From: an uncultured Planctomyces sp.
Lineage (GTDB): Bacteria > Planctomycetota > Planctomycetia > Planctomycetales > Planctomycetaceae
Reading direction: 5' to 3'
NCBI GenBank assembly: GCA_937899075.1
Contig: CALDJX010000595.1
Location: 1 to 33,316, forward strand
Length of the DNA stretch: 33,316 nucleotides
Shown here piece by piece: positions 7,749 to 15,947 of the stretch. The stretch's first letter is position 1. Every line of letters begins with the position of its first letter. Under the pieces are notes generated by a model. That model saw only the letters and a list, made by a program, of their open reading frames with translations. It was not told the origin of the DNA and ran no database searches. The position numbers and the translations under genes were made by a program.

Positions 7749-9323
7749 TTACTCGCGGCGTGTGAGCGTGCTGAGTTTCAGATCGTGAGTGTGCAGGACT
7801 TCGCCGTCGATCGTGATAGCTTCGAAGCGGACCGTTGGGTCTGCTGCCTGCGTGTTGAATTTCATCAGGGCGTACGAACAGGTTTTGCTGTGGCCCCAGA
7901 CGAGGCCCGGTGTCTTCACGACAGGATGCGTGTGCCGGTTTGTCAGTTTGGAACTTTCGAATTCGTAGAGGTCGTAGCCGTTGTCTCGGGTTGTAATGCG
8001 AAGGTCGGTGCGGTGCCGGTCGGCGGCGACCAGAAAGACTCCGTTGATTTTCTGAGTCTCGATGTAGGAAAAGATTTCTTCGCGTTCGTTCGCGAAGCCG
8101 TCCCACGGGTCTTTGCTGCCCGGTTTGATGTTCTCGGTAAAGGGCACGGGTGAAGCCAGCACTTTGAATGTGCCGCGTGAGTTCTTCAGCGTTTCCTTCA
8201 GCCAGGCCTTCTGCACAGGGCCGAGCATGCTGGGTTCGGGTTTGCGGGTTCGGTAGTAGCGACCGTCGAGCATCATGAAATGCACGTCGCCGATGTAGAA
8301 GTCGTACCAGCAGCCGGGCTGTTCTTCGCCGCCGCCGTACGCCGGGTTCACCCAGTTCTGCCGGAAGACATTCCAGACCGGACGCTTCCATGCCGGGCTG
8401 TCTATGTCCGGCCCCGGCACGCAGTCGTTCGTGGCAAAGTCGTGGTCGTCGTAGATCGAGTAGATGCTTCGTGACGAAACAAACCGGCGCCATTCAGGTC
8501 GAGCCTGCCTCCGGTAGTAGCAGTATTTCATCGTGAGGTCGTGTTCCGGATCGTCGATGTAAACGTTGTCGCCGAGCATCAGAAATGCGTGAGGGTCGGC
8601 CTTTGCGATTGTGTCCCACATGTACTCCCACTCGGGCACGTAGCCCGCTCCGCCTCCGAAGCCGACGCTGAATTCAGCAGCGGAATGCTGCTTTGGTGAC
8701 GTCCGAAAAGTTGGCTTGTCCATCACGTAAAGTTTGCTGTCGATTTCGATGGCATATCGATACCGGGTTCCCGCCTCGAGCCCTTTCACAACCGCGACGC
8801 CGGTCAGATCGTTCGCGGCTGTCGTCGTGGCCAGATCAGAGATGGACACCGGAAAGTCTCCGTCTATCGGGTAAACTCGCACGGCAAATTTCGACTCCTG
8901 CGCCGTGCGAATCCAGAACGACGCACCGGAGTCGGTGACCGATCCAACCATCGGCCCGTGAATTAACGCTCCCGGTTTGTGCTGCTGTTTCCAATTTGCG
9001 AACTCGTCGGTTTCGTACAACGGCGACAGGACATCCTGAGGCCCGGCGACCAACCGTTCGAACGGCAGGCCCTTGTCGAGCGCCGTCTTCGCGTGCGTGA
9101 CGGCCTCTTTGACCTGCCCCTGCCGCAGAGAACTCAGCATTCGTACGAAGTGCGTTTCCGGCTCGTCCTCGTCCGCCTTCTCGAGTTCCTTGTCAACTTT
9201 GTCGAACTGCCCGGCCGCGACAAACCGAGTCGCGTCGCGCTGAGGATCGTGCTGCGCCTCGCACTGGTTTTCGAAAATCGCGAACAGACACAGCGGAGCA
9301 ATGAGCGGCAGGAAACGGAACAT
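7749..9323 (-). CDS. Secreted PhoD-like metallophosphatase
   Basis: A 524-residue protein with a signal peptide (about 1-23, cleavage near CEA-Q). Residues about 28-110 form a helical, TPR-like region not usual for PhoD. An N-terminal beta domain (about 118-208) precedes the metallophosphatase core: LGDNVYIDD (250-258), YDDHDFATND (291-300), MLDGRYYRTR (351-360) and the late ADRHRTD (434-440), which are the metal-binding motifs of the PhoD family. It should hydrolyse phosphodiesters or monoesters outside the cytoplasm, possibly to gain phosphate; I see no obvious Pho box upstream. The ATG at 9323 has a GGA seven bases before it. The gene converges on the molybdoenzyme gene. Confidence 0.87.
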   Translation of the reverse strand: MFRFLPLIAPLCLFAIFENQCEAQHDPQRDATRFVAAGQFDKVDKELEKADEDEPETHFVRMLSSLRQGQVKEAVTHAKTALDKGLPFERLVAGPQDVLSPLYETDEFANWKQQHKPGALIHGPMVGSVTDSGASFWIRTAQESKFAVRVYPIDGDFPVSISDLATTTAANDLTGVAVVKGLEAGTRYRYAIEIDSKLYVMDKPTFRTSPKQHSAAEFSVGFGGGAGYVPEWEYMWDTIAKADPHAFLMLGDNVYIDDPEHDLTMKYCYYRRQARPEWRRFVSSRSIYSIYDDHDFATNDCVPGPDIDSPAWKRPVWNVFRQNWVNPAYGGGEEQPGCWYDFYIGDVHFMMLDGRYYRTRKPEPSMLGPVQKAWLKETLKNSRGTFKVLASPVPFTENIKPGSKDPWDGFANEREEIFSYIETQKINGVFLVAADRHRTDLRITTRDNGYDLYEFESSKLTNRHTHPVVKTPGLVWGHSKTCSYALMKFNTQAADPTVRFEAITIDGEVLHTHDLKLSTLTRRE

Positions 9324-9782
9324 GGATCATCCATTCTTTGAGACATACGGAACTGCTTGATCGCCGGGCAGGCCGGGAAGTCACACTCACGACCTGAGGC
9401 TCGCAAGTTTAGCAGCCTTTAAAAAAAGTGTGCCACTGGCTTTGCCAGTGCGCTATGAAAACGGCAGCGACGCGTAACTCCGCACTGGCAGAGCCAGTGG
9501 CACACGAGAATCAGCGGCGTAGGAGAAGTTGAAGGGCAACCATTGTCACGCGGACTGTTTCGTCCGCGACGCTCGTCATTTCTGGCGAGGCGACACCGGA
9601 CACAATCAATTTCATTATGGAAACTTTCGCAACTTCTTCCTGCAACCGCGAGAGCCGTTGCTGGGAAGCAACGTTCCGATACACTCGTTTCAGACGTTTA
9701 CGAATCGCCTGTCAGTGACAAAGTTGATTCGTGACGAGCAGGCTTCTTCGGCAGCTTCTGTAGAACTTTCGAGGCGTTCACG
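9324..9782. other. Divergent intergenic region between the phosphatase and nfeD
   Basis: About 460 bases hold a nested inverted repeat (9428-9505) and otherwise nothing I can name. Short frames here (for example 9529-9801) give no recognisable protein. Promoters for both flanking genes must lie here, but I cannot point to convincing hexamers. Confidence 0.5.
9428..9505. repeat. Nested inverted repeat, family A copy 1
   Basis: The arms are 9428-9451 and 9482-9505, 24 bases each, inverted copies with one mismatch. Each arm is itself a hairpin (CACTGGC, three bases, GCCAGTG), so the element could form a four-way structure. A second copy with nearly identical arms but an unrelated middle lies at 16640-16717. 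Confidence 0.9.
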
Positions 9783-10451
9783 ATGGATAATTACGGGCTG
9801 ATTGTCTTCCTGGCGGTTGCCCTTGGGACAGGGTTTCTGATCTGCGAAGTCTTTATCCCGTCAGCCGGGATCCTCACCATCGGGGCAATCCTGTGCTACG
9901 CCGTCGCGACTTTCAGTGCGTGGCGAGGCTGGTACCAGGCTGGCGACACCGCCTGGTGGTGGGGCTACGTTTTCGGGATGGTTCTGCTGCTGCCAACTAC
10001 GGTCGCGGGCTCCGTCTACATTTTCCCTCGAACTTCCTACGGAAAAGCCGTGCTGGCCGTCCCGCAGTCGCTCGAAGAAGTCACTCCTTATCTGGAAGAA
10101 GAAGCACGACTGACCAGCCTGATCAATTCTCACGGACAGACGACCTCGATGTTCTCGCCCGGCGGCATGGTCCAGATTGGCCACGAGAAGTTTCATGCGG
10201 AGAGCGACGGCGTCCTGATCGACGCGGGGACGGATGTCGTCGTGGTTGGCGTGAAGGGAAATCGGCTGATTGTGATGTCCGCCGAACTTCACGACAGCAT
10301 TGCACAGTCGGCGCCGAGTCCTAAGACTGCGGCAGTGGACGAAGTATTAAATGCAGATTTCGACCAGAACGTCGCCACGTCGGATGGCACATCTTCGAAT
10401 GACACATCCAGTGGCAACCCCTTCGACTTCGATGTTCCCGAGAACGTTTAG
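9783..10451 (+). CDS. NfeD-like membrane protein
   Basis: A 222-residue protein. The N-terminal half is membrane-embedded (about 6-75, three or four helices) with the NfeD-like pattern LICEVFIPSAGILTIGA. The C-terminal soluble part (about 115-180) contains GMVQIGHEKFHAESDG and V-V-V-G-V-K-G-N-R-L-I-V, which fits the OB fold of NfeD proteins. The tail after residue 190 is polar and low in complexity. NfeD proteins pair with SPFH/flotillin proteins and are usually encoded beside them; floA begins 59 bases downstream. The ATG at 9783 has GAGG (9771-9774) eight bases before it. It lacks the serine protease domain found in long NfeD forms. Confidence 0.85.
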   Translation: MDNYGLIVFLAVALGTGFLICEVFIPSAGILTIGAILCYAVATFSAWRGWYQAGDTAWWWGYVFGMVLLLPTTVAGSVYIFPRTSYGKAVLAVPQSLEEVTPYLEEEARLTSLINSHGQTTSMFSPGGMVQIGHEKFHAESDGVLIDAGTDVVVVGVKGNRLIVMSAELHDSIAQSAPSPKTAAVDEVLNADFDQNVATSDGTSSNDTSSGNPFDFDVPENV

Positions 10452-10510
10452 ACCTGGACAAGTTCTGATTTCCAGACGACAGAGTCTGGAACCGGCAAAA
10501 AGGATGCCCC

Positions 10511-11608
10511 ATGTTTGATCCGACCTTGCTTCTGGCAGCCACCAATCTTCTGGCCGCGGAGGGTGACGTCACCAGCCGCAACGTGATGATTGGCATCTCC
10601 ATCTTCGTGATGGTTGTGATGCTGGTTTTCGTCGTCGTCTTTTTCCGATACATCGGGCTCTGGATTCAGTGCAAGATGACCCGGGCCGGAATCTCGTTTC
10701 CGAATCTGGTCATGATGTCGCTGCGGAAAGTTAATCCGACGATCATCGTTCGCAGCAAAATCATGGCCGTCCAGGCCGGACTGCTTCGAGACTACCCAAT
10801 CAGCACGCGGCAACTGGAAGCTCACTATCTCGCCGGCGGAAACGTTCCCAACGTCATTCGAGCGCTGATCGCCGCTCATCGAGCACGGTTGGACATTGAC
10901 TGGCAAACTGCTCAAGCCATCGACCTCGCCGGGCGAGACATTCTGGACGCGGTCAAAACCAGCGTTCATCCCAAAGTCATCGACTGCCCGGATCCGAACA
11001 AGCACGCCGGAACTCTGGACGCTGTCGCCGGAGACGGAATTCAGCTTCGAGCCCGTGCTCGCGTCACCGTAAGAACCAACCTGAAACAGCTGGTCGGCGG
11101 GGCGACGGAAGAAACCGTCATCGCTCGAGTGGGGCAGGGGATCGTCCAGGCGATCGGCTCGAACTCGAACTATGCCTCGGTCCTGGAAAATCCTGACGCG
11201 ATTTCGAAGCTCGTCCTTTCGCAGGGGCTGGAAGCAAACACCGCTTTCGAAATTGTCTCGATCGACATCGCCGATATCGACGTCGGAGAGAACATCGGAG
11301 CTCGACTGCAGGCCGACCAGGCAGAAGCAGACATGCGGGTCGCACGAGCCAAGGCGGAAGAACTTCGAGCCATGTCGACGGCTCGCGAACAGGAAATGAT
11401 CGCTCGTGTTCAGGAATCCCGCGCGAAGGTCGTGCTGGCCGAAGCCGAAATTCCCAAAGCAACCGCCGAAGCGTTTCGCAGCGGCCGCCTGGGATTGCTC
11501 GACTACTACGAACTGAAAAACGTGCAGGCTGACACGAAGATGCGAGAGTCGATTTCGGTCACTGACAAAGCTGAATCTTCCAGGTCAACCGTTTCGCCAA
11601 GTACTTAG
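10511..11608 (+). CDS. floA: Flotillin-like protein FloA
   Basis: A 365-residue protein. A membrane segment (about 25-48) is followed by the SPFH region, with conserved FloA stretches such as [55 protein letters not shown] and [19 protein letters not shown] charged Ala/Glu-rich coiled coil (about 260-320) ends in [21 protein letters not shown]. FloA organises membrane microdomains and forms oligomers at the inner membrane. The ATG at 10511 has AGGA seven bases upstream. The last codons lie within a short tandem duplication (11591-11624), so the final residues SPST may be a recent addition. nfeD is upstream and a small membrane protein gene follows, probably in one operon. Confidence 0.93.
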   Translation: MFDPTLLLAATNLLAAEGDVTSRNVMIGISIFVMVVMLVFVVVFFRYIGLWIQCKMTRAGISFPNLVMMSLRKVNPTIIVRSKIMAVQAGLLRDYPISTRQLEAHYLAGGNVPNVIRALIAAHRARLDIDWQTAQAIDLAGRDILDAVKTSVHPKVIDCPDPNKHAGTLDAVAGDGIQLRARARVTVRTNLKQLVGGATEETVIARVGQGIVQAIGSNSNYASVLENPDAISKLVLSQGLEANTAFEIVSIDIADIDVGENIGARLQADQAEADMRVARAKAEELRAMSTAREQEMIARVQESRAKVVLAEAEIPKATAEAFRSGRLGLLDYYELKNVQADTKMRESISVTDKAESSRSTVSPST

Positions 11609-11624
11609 TTTCGCCAAATACTTG
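11591..11624. repeat. 17-base tandem duplication over the floA stop codon
   Basis: GTTTCGCCAAGTACTTA (11591-11607) is followed by GTTTCGCCAAATACTTG (11608-11624), two mismatches. The first unit supplies the last floA codons and most of the stop codon. The core GTTTCGCC-A/G-AA recurs in the array at 12411-12470. Confidence 0.8.
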
Positions 11625-11713
11625 ATTGAGCCGGCAATCGATCGAGCAATTTCCGGCCATGTCGCCGACTTTCGCAACTCTCACTTGAGTCCTTGCAGCA
11701 GGGAAACTCAGCT

Positions 11714-12349
11714 ATGGCAACGACGGCGATTCTTGCCGGACCAGGCGACTTCCTGCCGGTTCTATTTGTTCTGATCGCGATCGCCAGCGGGATTATCAAC
11801 TTCGTCAAAGAGCGGCGTGTAGCTGCCGAACGAGAAATTGGTAACGCGGGGCGAGGCAACGCGAACGACGAACTCACGTCAGAGATCGACGCGTTTCTTC
11901 AGGAAGTTTCCCCCAGCGAGTTCGAGGAATCACCCCCTCCGAGACAGAACCGTGGTCAGGGACAACGCCGTCGCAAAAGAGCCAGCACGGACGAAGATGC
12001 CGAGCGCCGGAGGCAAATTCGAGCGAGACGAGAGCACGAAAAACGTCAGGCCGAGCAGGATCGAACACGGCAAACGCTCAAGCAACGGCATCTCGCGAAA
12101 AGCGAACTCGGAGACGTCAGCAGCAGGCACGAGGTTGCAAATCGGCACGTCGATAACTCAGTCGAGAACCGGCACTTTGAGGACCACATTGATGGCCCAT
12201 CACAATCAACCGATCTTCGTGCCACGGGGTTAGCCGGCAATAGCTCGGTGGCCGACCTGCTGCGGCAGCCAGGCGGAATTCGCGACGCGATCATGCTCAA
12301 CGAAATTCTGGGCCCGCCAGTCTCCAAAAGACCGCGACGGCGACAGTAA
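11714..12349 (+). CDS. Small membrane-anchored charged protein downstream of floA
   Basis: A 211-residue protein from the ATG at 11714 (GGGA about 10 bases before it; a TTG at 11693 is an alternative). One membrane helix lies near the N-terminus (LPVLFVLIAIASGIINFV, about 13-30). The rest is highly charged, rich in Arg, Glu and Gln, and probably disordered or helical, ending with a short conserved-looking segment (VADLLRQPGGIRDAIMLNEI) and a basic tail. I do not recognise a family. Its place behind nfeD and floA suggests a partner of the flotillin system, as the third gene of this cluster. The C-terminal ADLLRQPGGIRDAI region looks like the part under most constraint. Confidence 0.72.
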   Translation: MATTAILAGPGDFLPVLFVLIAIASGIINFVKERRVAAEREIGNAGRGNANDELTSEIDAFLQEVSPSEFEESPPPRQNRGQGQRRRKRASTDEDAERRRQIRARREHEKRQAEQDRTRQTLKQRHLAKSELGDVSSRHEVANRHVDNSVENRHFEDHIDGPSQSTDLRATGLAGNSSVADLLRQPGGIRDAIMLNEILGPPVSKRPRRRQ

Positions 12350-12380
12350 ATAACTGTCGCTCCCGCAAACGCTGCACGAG

Positions 12381-12470
12381 GCCAGCGTGAAAGTGGCCGC
12401 CAGCGTGAAAGTGACGCTTCGCCGAATGAAGTGACGTTTCGCCGAATGAAGTGACGTTTCGCCGAATGAG
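12381..12470. repeat. Short tandem repeat array between convergent genes
   Basis: GCCAGCGTGAAAGTG occurs twice at an 18-base spacing (12381-12395, 12399-12413). It runs into three 20-base units GTGACGYTTCGCCGAATGAR (12411-12430, 12431-12450, 12451-12470). The array lies 31 bases after the hypothetical gene stop and 41 bases before the end of the zinc-ribbon gene on the other strand. Confidence 0.88.
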
Positions 12471-12511
12471 ACGGCAAGATCCCCGGTTCGAGTGAGCATC
12501 CCGGTTTGCGA

Positions 12512-14248
12512 TCAGGAATTCATGCCGCCAGATTCGGACATGCCTTCTTCCTTCGCTTCGGCCACTTTGATCGCATAAAGCGTCGTGTCGCCGAACTTGC
12601 CTTTGCACTTTGGACACTTCGCTTTTGCAATCCCCTTGCCGTTGGCACCGCCGAGCTTTTCTTTCTTCCGGCTGTCTTCACTGACAACCAGCCCGCATCC
12701 CTGGCACTTGCGGCCGACGATTTCGAGCTCGATGCCTGGGTCGGAAGTGTGAAACTCGGTCGCCTCGATCGAATCGATCTTGCGGTCGCTGTAGTGACAT
12801 TTGTAGTTCGACTTGCTGTCTTCAAGCGGGACGCCTTCGAGCTGCCCAAGATCCTTGACCTCGAACATCTCGTCGAGATGCTTCGCGAATTCTCGAAAAC
12901 CTGACAAACCGAACGAGACAAACAGGATGTCTTTGACATCCTTATCCTGCTGGGTAACCGGCAGTCGGACAGCGATGCGGCCCGTGCCGAAGACAGGAAT
13001 GCCGGCGAACATGGATTCGTGAGCGTAAGCTGCCGGCTGAACGACGGAAACTTTTTCCATGTCTTCCTTGCCGAACAACCGATAGCCGGCTGCGGGCAAG
13101 TCGAGAATTTCCTTTTCGAGCCGCAGGTGATCCTGCATTTCTGCTCGAAGCTCCTCTTTCTTCTTCTTGTTTTTCTCACCGACGAATAGACCTGCCCCCT
13201 GCTTTCCGTTGGTGACAACGATGATCTGGTCAACCGCGTATCCAAGATCGACTTCCTGAAAATCCTTTTCGAGACTCCCAGGTTTGAGCTTCAACTTAGT
13301 CGGGTCGACCTGGTGCAGACGCATGTCGAGCATCCAGCCGGTGAACCGACTCTCTTTCTTCTTCTCCTGCTCAGCCTGCTCCTTTTTTCGTTTTTCAGCA
13401 TCCCAGTCGATACCCGGCACATGGAAAAACGACTTGCAGCGTGGACAACGTCCGGTCTGGCCTCGATGGCGATCTTCCACCTGGATGCGATGACCGTTCG
13501 GGCAAAAGACGAAGACGAAACCCGGCATTGCCTGACGCTCGCCCGACGCTCGTTTCTTTCGCCGACCTTTCTGACGCGCCTTCGCTTCGTTTTCTTCCTG
13601 AATGGCGATGTCGAGCAGCGGATCGCCAGTTGACTGAACAGGAGCTGGCTCTTCCTTCGGTGTTGCAGTTGGAGATTCCGGCGCAGCGCTTCCAGCAGCT
13701 TCTGACGACGGCTCCTTATCAATCCCGGAATCGGCCGGTGTCGGGGTCCTGGACTCGGTCGGCGCTTGCTTGGGATTCCGTTTGATCGAATAGATCTCGT
13801 CGGGCGTCCGTGCAGCGTCGGTCTCCGCCGCCTGCTGTGCCTGAATCTGCGCATGCTCTTCCTGAGTCATCATGTTCAGACCGTCGGCCAGCTCGAAGTC
13901 GTCGTCTGTCGACTCGAGAGTTGATCCGCCCACGTCAGGCAACGGGTCATCCGGCGGAGTTTCGCTCAACGTTATCTGCTGAGGCGCGTCCAGCATCTTC
14001 TGATACGACTCGGCGATTTCTTCCTTCAGAAAACCGCCACAACGCCAGCATCGCACGAGTCCGCTTCGCACTTTTTCTCCGCAATCCGGACAAGGCACTT
14101 CGTCGGACGCGCGTTCAACGGCAGGGAGGTCGGCAGCGAGTCCCTCTGCAAGGTCCTCTTTCAGAACGTGCTTGCAGGTTGGACACTGAATCGTGTCGCT
14201 CAGGATGAGGGATTTGCACGACGGGCACGAGATAATCGAGACGCTCAT
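12512..14248 (-). CDS. Protein with four zinc ribbons, function unknown
   Basis: A 578-residue protein with no membrane helix or signal peptide that I can see. Four Cys-x2-Cys pairs of zinc-ribbon type occur: Cys8/11 with Cys22/25; Cys53/56 with Cys67/70; Cys249 and His253 with Cys268/271 (CPNGHRIQV then GRCPRC); and Cys515/518 with Cys545/548. A long acidic, proline-rich linker (about 85-230) and a lysine/glutamate-rich helix (about 282-300) separate them. The region 300-500 is a mixed alpha/beta domain I do not recognise (QIIVVTNGKQGAGLFVGEK, DILFVSFGLSGFREFAKHL). The third ribbon resembles one in the large HEAT-repeat protein at 20678-23818. GGAAG precedes the ATG at 14248. It could bind nucleic acid or protein; evidence is lacking. 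Confidence 0.85.
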   Translation of the reverse strand: MSVSIISCPSCKSLILSDTIQCPTCKHVLKEDLAEGLAADLPAVERASDEVPCPDCGEKVRSGLVRCWRCGGFLKEEIAESYQKMLDAPQQITLSETPPDDPLPDVGGSTLESTDDDFELADGLNMMTQEEHAQIQAQQAAETDAARTPDEIYSIKRNPKQAPTESRTPTPADSGIDKEPSSEAAGSAAPESPTATPKEEPAPVQSTGDPLLDIAIQEENEAKARQKGRRKKRASGERQAMPGFVFVFCPNGHRIQVEDRHRGQTGRCPRCKSFFHVPGIDWDAEKRKKEQAEQEKKKESRFTGWMLDMRLHQVDPTKLKLKPGSLEKDFQEVDLGYAVDQIIVVTNGKQGAGLFVGEKNKKKKEELRAEMQDHLRLEKEILDLPAAGYRLFGKEDMEKVSVVQPAAYAHESMFAGIPVFGTGRIAVRLPVTQQDKDVKDILFVSFGLSGFREFAKHLDEMFEVKDLGQLEGVPLEDSKSNYKCHYSDRKIDSIEATEFHTSDPGIELEIVGRKCQGCGLVVSEDSRKKEKLGGANGKGIAKAKCPKCKGKFGDTTLYAIKVAEAKEEGMSESGGMNS

Positions 14249-14693
14249 CGGAAGAGCTTCCTGATGCGAGACGGGCTTGTGGAACTGTCAAAACTGCGAA
14301 TTGGCTCGCCGGTCGGCGTCAGAGAACACAACAATCGACCGTCGGCAGAAATCGATGACAGCGTAAAACTAAGTAAGAATCTAAAAGGAACCGGCCACTC
14401 TAACAGAGGAATTCCCCGATTTCAGCCCGGAACTCCGTTCATTAGCCGCCAGGAACAATGCTGCGGCAGACATTTCCGGAGAAGCTGTCAGAATGCCTCC
14501 GTCGTTGCACAGCATCTATTACGCCAAATCAGCCTGACCGTTGTCACACCGGAGTGATTTCCGGGTTGACGTCTATCTGCTGGCGGCAGTGTTATGCTGC
14601 GTCCGTCAATTGTCGCTCAAGCTTGCAGTTTTCGTGACCAGCCCCCGAGAAATCTCCATCAGACTGCCCAACTTGACAGGAGACGCTTGCTCA
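14249..14693. other. Divergent intergenic region between the zinc-ribbon gene and corA
   Basis: About 445 bases with no gene I can support. The reading frame of corA is open back to 14541, but the added residues lack similarity to CorA and the promoter-like hexamers at 14566-14595 fall inside that stretch. Nothing else stands out. Confidence 0.5.
14566..14595 (+). promoter_or_regulatory. Possible sigma70-type promoter for corA
   Basis: TTGACG (14566-14571), an 18-base spacer, and TGTTAT (14590-14595). The -35 matches five of six consensus bases and the -10 four of six. It lies about 100 bases before the chosen corA start. Confidence 0.35.
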
Positions 14694-15644
14694 ATGACTT
14701 CTGCGATCGCATTCAACTTCGAAAACCGCGTCGACCGTGAAATCGAATTCGACGACGTATCGGATGCTTTGGACCATGGCGAATTCTGCTGGGTAAACCT
14801 GACAGCCGACGATGTATCGAGAAAGGCAGAGTTCCTTGAGCTTTTCGGCGTGACTGATGAAGAAAGTCAAACGCTCGGAACAATTCGGTTCGTCGCGCAG
14901 AAAGACTGCATTCAGTTCACACTGATCGACACACGACTGTCGAACGGACTGTTCAAAAAATCGCCGGTCGCGATTTACTTCGGACAGAATTTCATGCTGT
15001 CTGTCCATAAGAACCCCGCCGCATTTATTGCCGGAGCCCGGAAGTCGTGCCGCGAGAACTTTCGAAATATCGCGCTCTCGCCGGGGTTTCTGCTGTTCGA
15101 ACTCGCCGATCATCTCACGCAAAATTACACGGGTCTGGTCCAGTCTCTGGCGACGAAGACTCAGGAAATCGAGTCCGAACTGTTCAACGAGGACAATGAC
15201 GATCGCATTTTCACGGTTGTCGCGAGCCTGATCCGATCGATCCTTGAGTTCTACAAAGTGATCGTCTCGTCGCGCGAAGTGCTGCACGATCTGGCGACTC
15301 GGCTGTCACCGTTTATCCCGGAAACGACGCAGCCGTACCTTGAAAAGAAGGCCGCTTTGCTGGATCGGCTCAGCGTCGACGTTACTACTGAGCGTGAAAT
15401 TCTGTCTGAATCTCTGCATTTATACATGGGAATTGTCACGCATCGGACGAACGCTTTGCTGACGCGTCTGACCGTTGTCGGTACGTTGTTCCTGCCGCTG
15501 ACGTTCATCGCCGGTGTTTATGGCATGAATTTCAAAGTCATGCCGGAGCTTGACTGGGAGTATGGATACCTCACATTCTGGATCGTGGCCGGCGCGACGG
15601 CGATCGGCCTGACTGCCTATATGCAGCGAAAAAAGTGGCTCTGA
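14694..15644 (+). CDS. corA: CorA-family Mg2+/divalent cation transporter
   Basis: A 316-residue protein of typical CorA length. The N-terminal soluble domain (1-about 200) leads into the long stalk helix, then two membrane helices (about 258-276 and 292-312). The signature GMN is present at 277-279 in VYGMNFKVMPE, followed by a periplasmic loop ending with a tryptophan and a basic C-terminus QRKKWL, as in the family. It should form a pentameric channel for Mg2+, perhaps also Co2+ or Ni2+. The ATG at 14694 is preferred to in-frame upstream codons because residues before it do not look like CorA; a GGAG lies about eleven bases upstream (14679-14682). It appears to be a single gene, with infC some 300 bases downstream. 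Confidence 0.92.
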   Translation: MTSAIAFNFENRVDREIEFDDVSDALDHGEFCWVNLTADDVSRKAEFLELFGVTDEESQTLGTIRFVAQKDCIQFTLIDTRLSNGLFKKSPVAIYFGQNFMLSVHKNPAAFIAGARKSCRENFRNIALSPGFLLFELADHLTQNYTGLVQSLATKTQEIESELFNEDNDDRIFTVVASLIRSILEFYKVIVSSREVLHDLATRLSPFIPETTQPYLEKKAALLDRLSVDVTTEREILSESLHLYMGIVTHRTNALLTRLTVVGTLFLPLTFIAGVYGMNFKVMPELDWEYGYLTFWIVAGATAIGLTAYMQRKKWL

Positions 15645-15947
15645 TTGTCGAGCCGTGCCGATTATCCGGATGGGGCCTGACTACTTCGGGAATCATTGCC
15701 AATTGAAGCGGCGGAAATTTCTACGGCAGGCCGAAATCGTTTTTCGCCGTAAGTTACTTGCAGAACATATTTTGCAAGCGTAAAACCTGTGGTTCAGCAG
15801 GCGTCAACTGCCTCTGACCAGGCAACTGAATTATGCCCACTGACGCTTCCGACATCGCAAACGTTGCGACAGATTTCAAACATGTACTGGCGTTTGAAAT
15901 TCTTTTCTAAGGTTGCGTCGAAGAATCTTTTTCTGGAGGAGACCACA
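15645..15947 (+). other. infC upstream leader
   Basis: This 303-base stretch leads into infC. A weak promoter candidate is TTGCAG (15758-15763), a 17-base spacer and TAAAAC (15781-15786), which would give a leader of about 155 bases. The leader is in frame with infC from 15789 (through an ATG near 15882), but the encoded residues are unlike IF-3. I see no known riboswitch. Confidence 0.4.
15935..15941 (+). promoter_or_regulatory. Strong ribosome binding site that fixes the infC start
   Basis: GGAGGAG at 15935-15941 is a near-perfect Shine-Dalgarno site. Six bases separate it from ATC at 15948, in the infC frame, exactly where IF-3 proteins begin. No ATG or GTG lies at a suitable distance. 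Confidence 0.75.

Noticed and set aside
12381-12470. CRISPR-like array
   Set aside because: Units are directly adjacent with no spacers and only three copies; a simple tandem repeat explains it.
12475-12515. tRNA-like GGTTCGAGT stretch
   Set aside because: No matching acceptor, D-arm or anticodon stem could be drawn around it.
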